DNA of 64,000 bases from Ligilactobacillus apodemi DSM 16634 = JCM 16172 (GTDB taxonomy: Bacteria; Bacillota; Bacilli; Lactobacillales; Lactobacillaceae): the NCBI RefSeq assembly GCF_001434405.1, contig NZ_AZFT01000053.1:310001-374000 (forward strand), written 5' to 3'. The notes beneath the pieces are model-generated. The model ran no database searches. It worked only from the letters and a program-made list of their open reading frames with translations, and had not been told where the DNA came from. This document shows positions 63,566-64,000 of this stretch, piece after piece (position 1 is the stretch's first letter; the number at the start of each line of letters is the position of its first letter). A program made the translations under genes and the position numbers.

Positions 63566-64000
63566 ATGGAAAAACAGACATTTGCAGTGATCGGTTTAGG
63601 ACGTTTTGGTGGTAGTGTCTGTCAAACATTGGCTGATGCAGGACAAGAAGTTTTAGCGATTGATAAAGCTGAGGCACGCGTAAATGATTACAAAGATATC
63701 GCAACCCAAGCCGTTGTGGCAGACGCACAAGATGAAGATGTTTTGCGCTCGCTTGGGATCAGAAATTTTGACCATGTGATAATTGCGATCGGTGAGGATA
63801 TTCAAGCTAGTATTTTAGTGACTTTAATGGTTAAAGAACAAGGGGTAAAATACGTTACTGCCAAAGCCCAAAACGGCTATCACGCTAAAGTTTTAGAAAA
63901 ATTAGGCGTTGATCGTGTCGTTCACCCTGAACGTGATATGGGGGTACGGATCGGGCGCAGTTTGACTTCTAAAAACATGATCGATTATCTTGACTTAGAT
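63566..64000 (+). CDS. KtrA/TrkA-type potassium channel regulatory subunit, 5' part
   Basis: The visible 145 residues start at ATG behind GAGGTG, and the gene runs off the window. The N-terminal Rossmann RCK domain has VIGLGRFGGSVCQTLADAG and then AQDEDVLRSLGI, typical of KtrA/KtrC. It binds nucleotides (ATP/ADP or c-di-AMP in the missing part) and gates a KtrB-type potassium channel. Confidence 0.92.
   Translation, partial: MEKQTFAVIGLGRFGGSVCQTLADAGQEVLAIDKAEARVNDYKDIATQAVVADAQDEDVLRSLGIRNFDHVIIAIGEDIQASILVTLMVKEQGVKYVTAKAQNGYHAKVLEKLGVDRVVHPERDMGVRIGRSLTSKNMIDYLDLD

Noticed and set aside
1-64000. CRISPR array, tRNA, rRNA or insertion sequence
   Set aside because: No regularly spaced repeats, no cloverleaf-like or rRNA-like stretches and no transposase frame were found by reading. 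The short direct repeats present are the hsdS R1/R2 copies.

Overview
The window is chromosomal DNA from a low-GC Gram-positive of the family Lactobacillaceae. The evidence is the DnaB–DnaI–ThrS, IF3–L35–L20, YqeG–YqeH–YhbY–NadD–YqeK–RsfS and Obg–RNase Z–RecJ–Apt gene runs, T-box and L20-leader regulation, an oleate hydratase, a bile salt hydrolase and PTS sugar uptake. The gene repertoire fits Ligilactobacillus or a near relative. That is inference, since no rRNA is present.

Layout. 1-3.5 kb: end of dnaB, then dnaI and T-box-controlled thrS. 3.6-12.3 kb: a secreted BamE/SmpA-like protein (minus strand), a T-box-controlled methionine importer (metNIQ) read through into an M20 peptidase, a second M20 paralogue and an oleate hydratase. 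12.4-12.9 kb: two small genes, each broken by a one-base slip at an A6 run. 13.0-21.5 kb: a LevR-type sigma-54 activator, a near-perfect -24/-12 promoter and a lactose/cellobiose-family PTS operon (IIB, IIA, GNAT acetyltransferase, IIC, 6-phospho-beta-glucosidase, MupG-like protein). 21.7-29 kb: dps, fragments, a broken DUF1430-like membrane protein with its ABC ATPase, a remnant and an intact copy of crcB/fluC, an Mga-type regulator, a broken UreG-like gene and bile salt hydrolase.

29.3-39.0 kb holds a multi-cassette type I restriction-modification locus. It contains a tyrosine recombinase flanked by 29-bp inverted repeats, an inverted silent hsdS cassette, hsdR, a single-TRD S gene, a full hsdS, hsdM and two further promoterless hsdS cassettes. 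Every exchangeable S unit is bounded by the same two repeats, R1 and R2. This is the best candidate here for a DNA-rearranging, phase-variable epigenetic switch.

39.3-64 kb returns to core genes: a DMT exporter, AlkD-like protein, infC-rpmI-rplT behind an L20 leader, the yqeG-to-rpmF cluster, engB, a MazG-like protein, a glutamine-type ABC transporter, uvrC, obgE, an OatA-like acyltransferase, rnz, an SDR, a LapA-like protein, recJ, apt and the start of a KtrA/TrkA-type protein. thrS and infC, adjacent in many relatives, are here 37.7 kb apart, so the intervening block looks like an accessory insertion region.

Several genes are broken by apparent single-base losses in 5-6 nt homopolymers. 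These could be real pseudogenes, contingency tracts, programmed frameshifts or assembly errors, and the sequence alone cannot decide. No tRNA, rRNA, CRISPR array or IS element was recognised.
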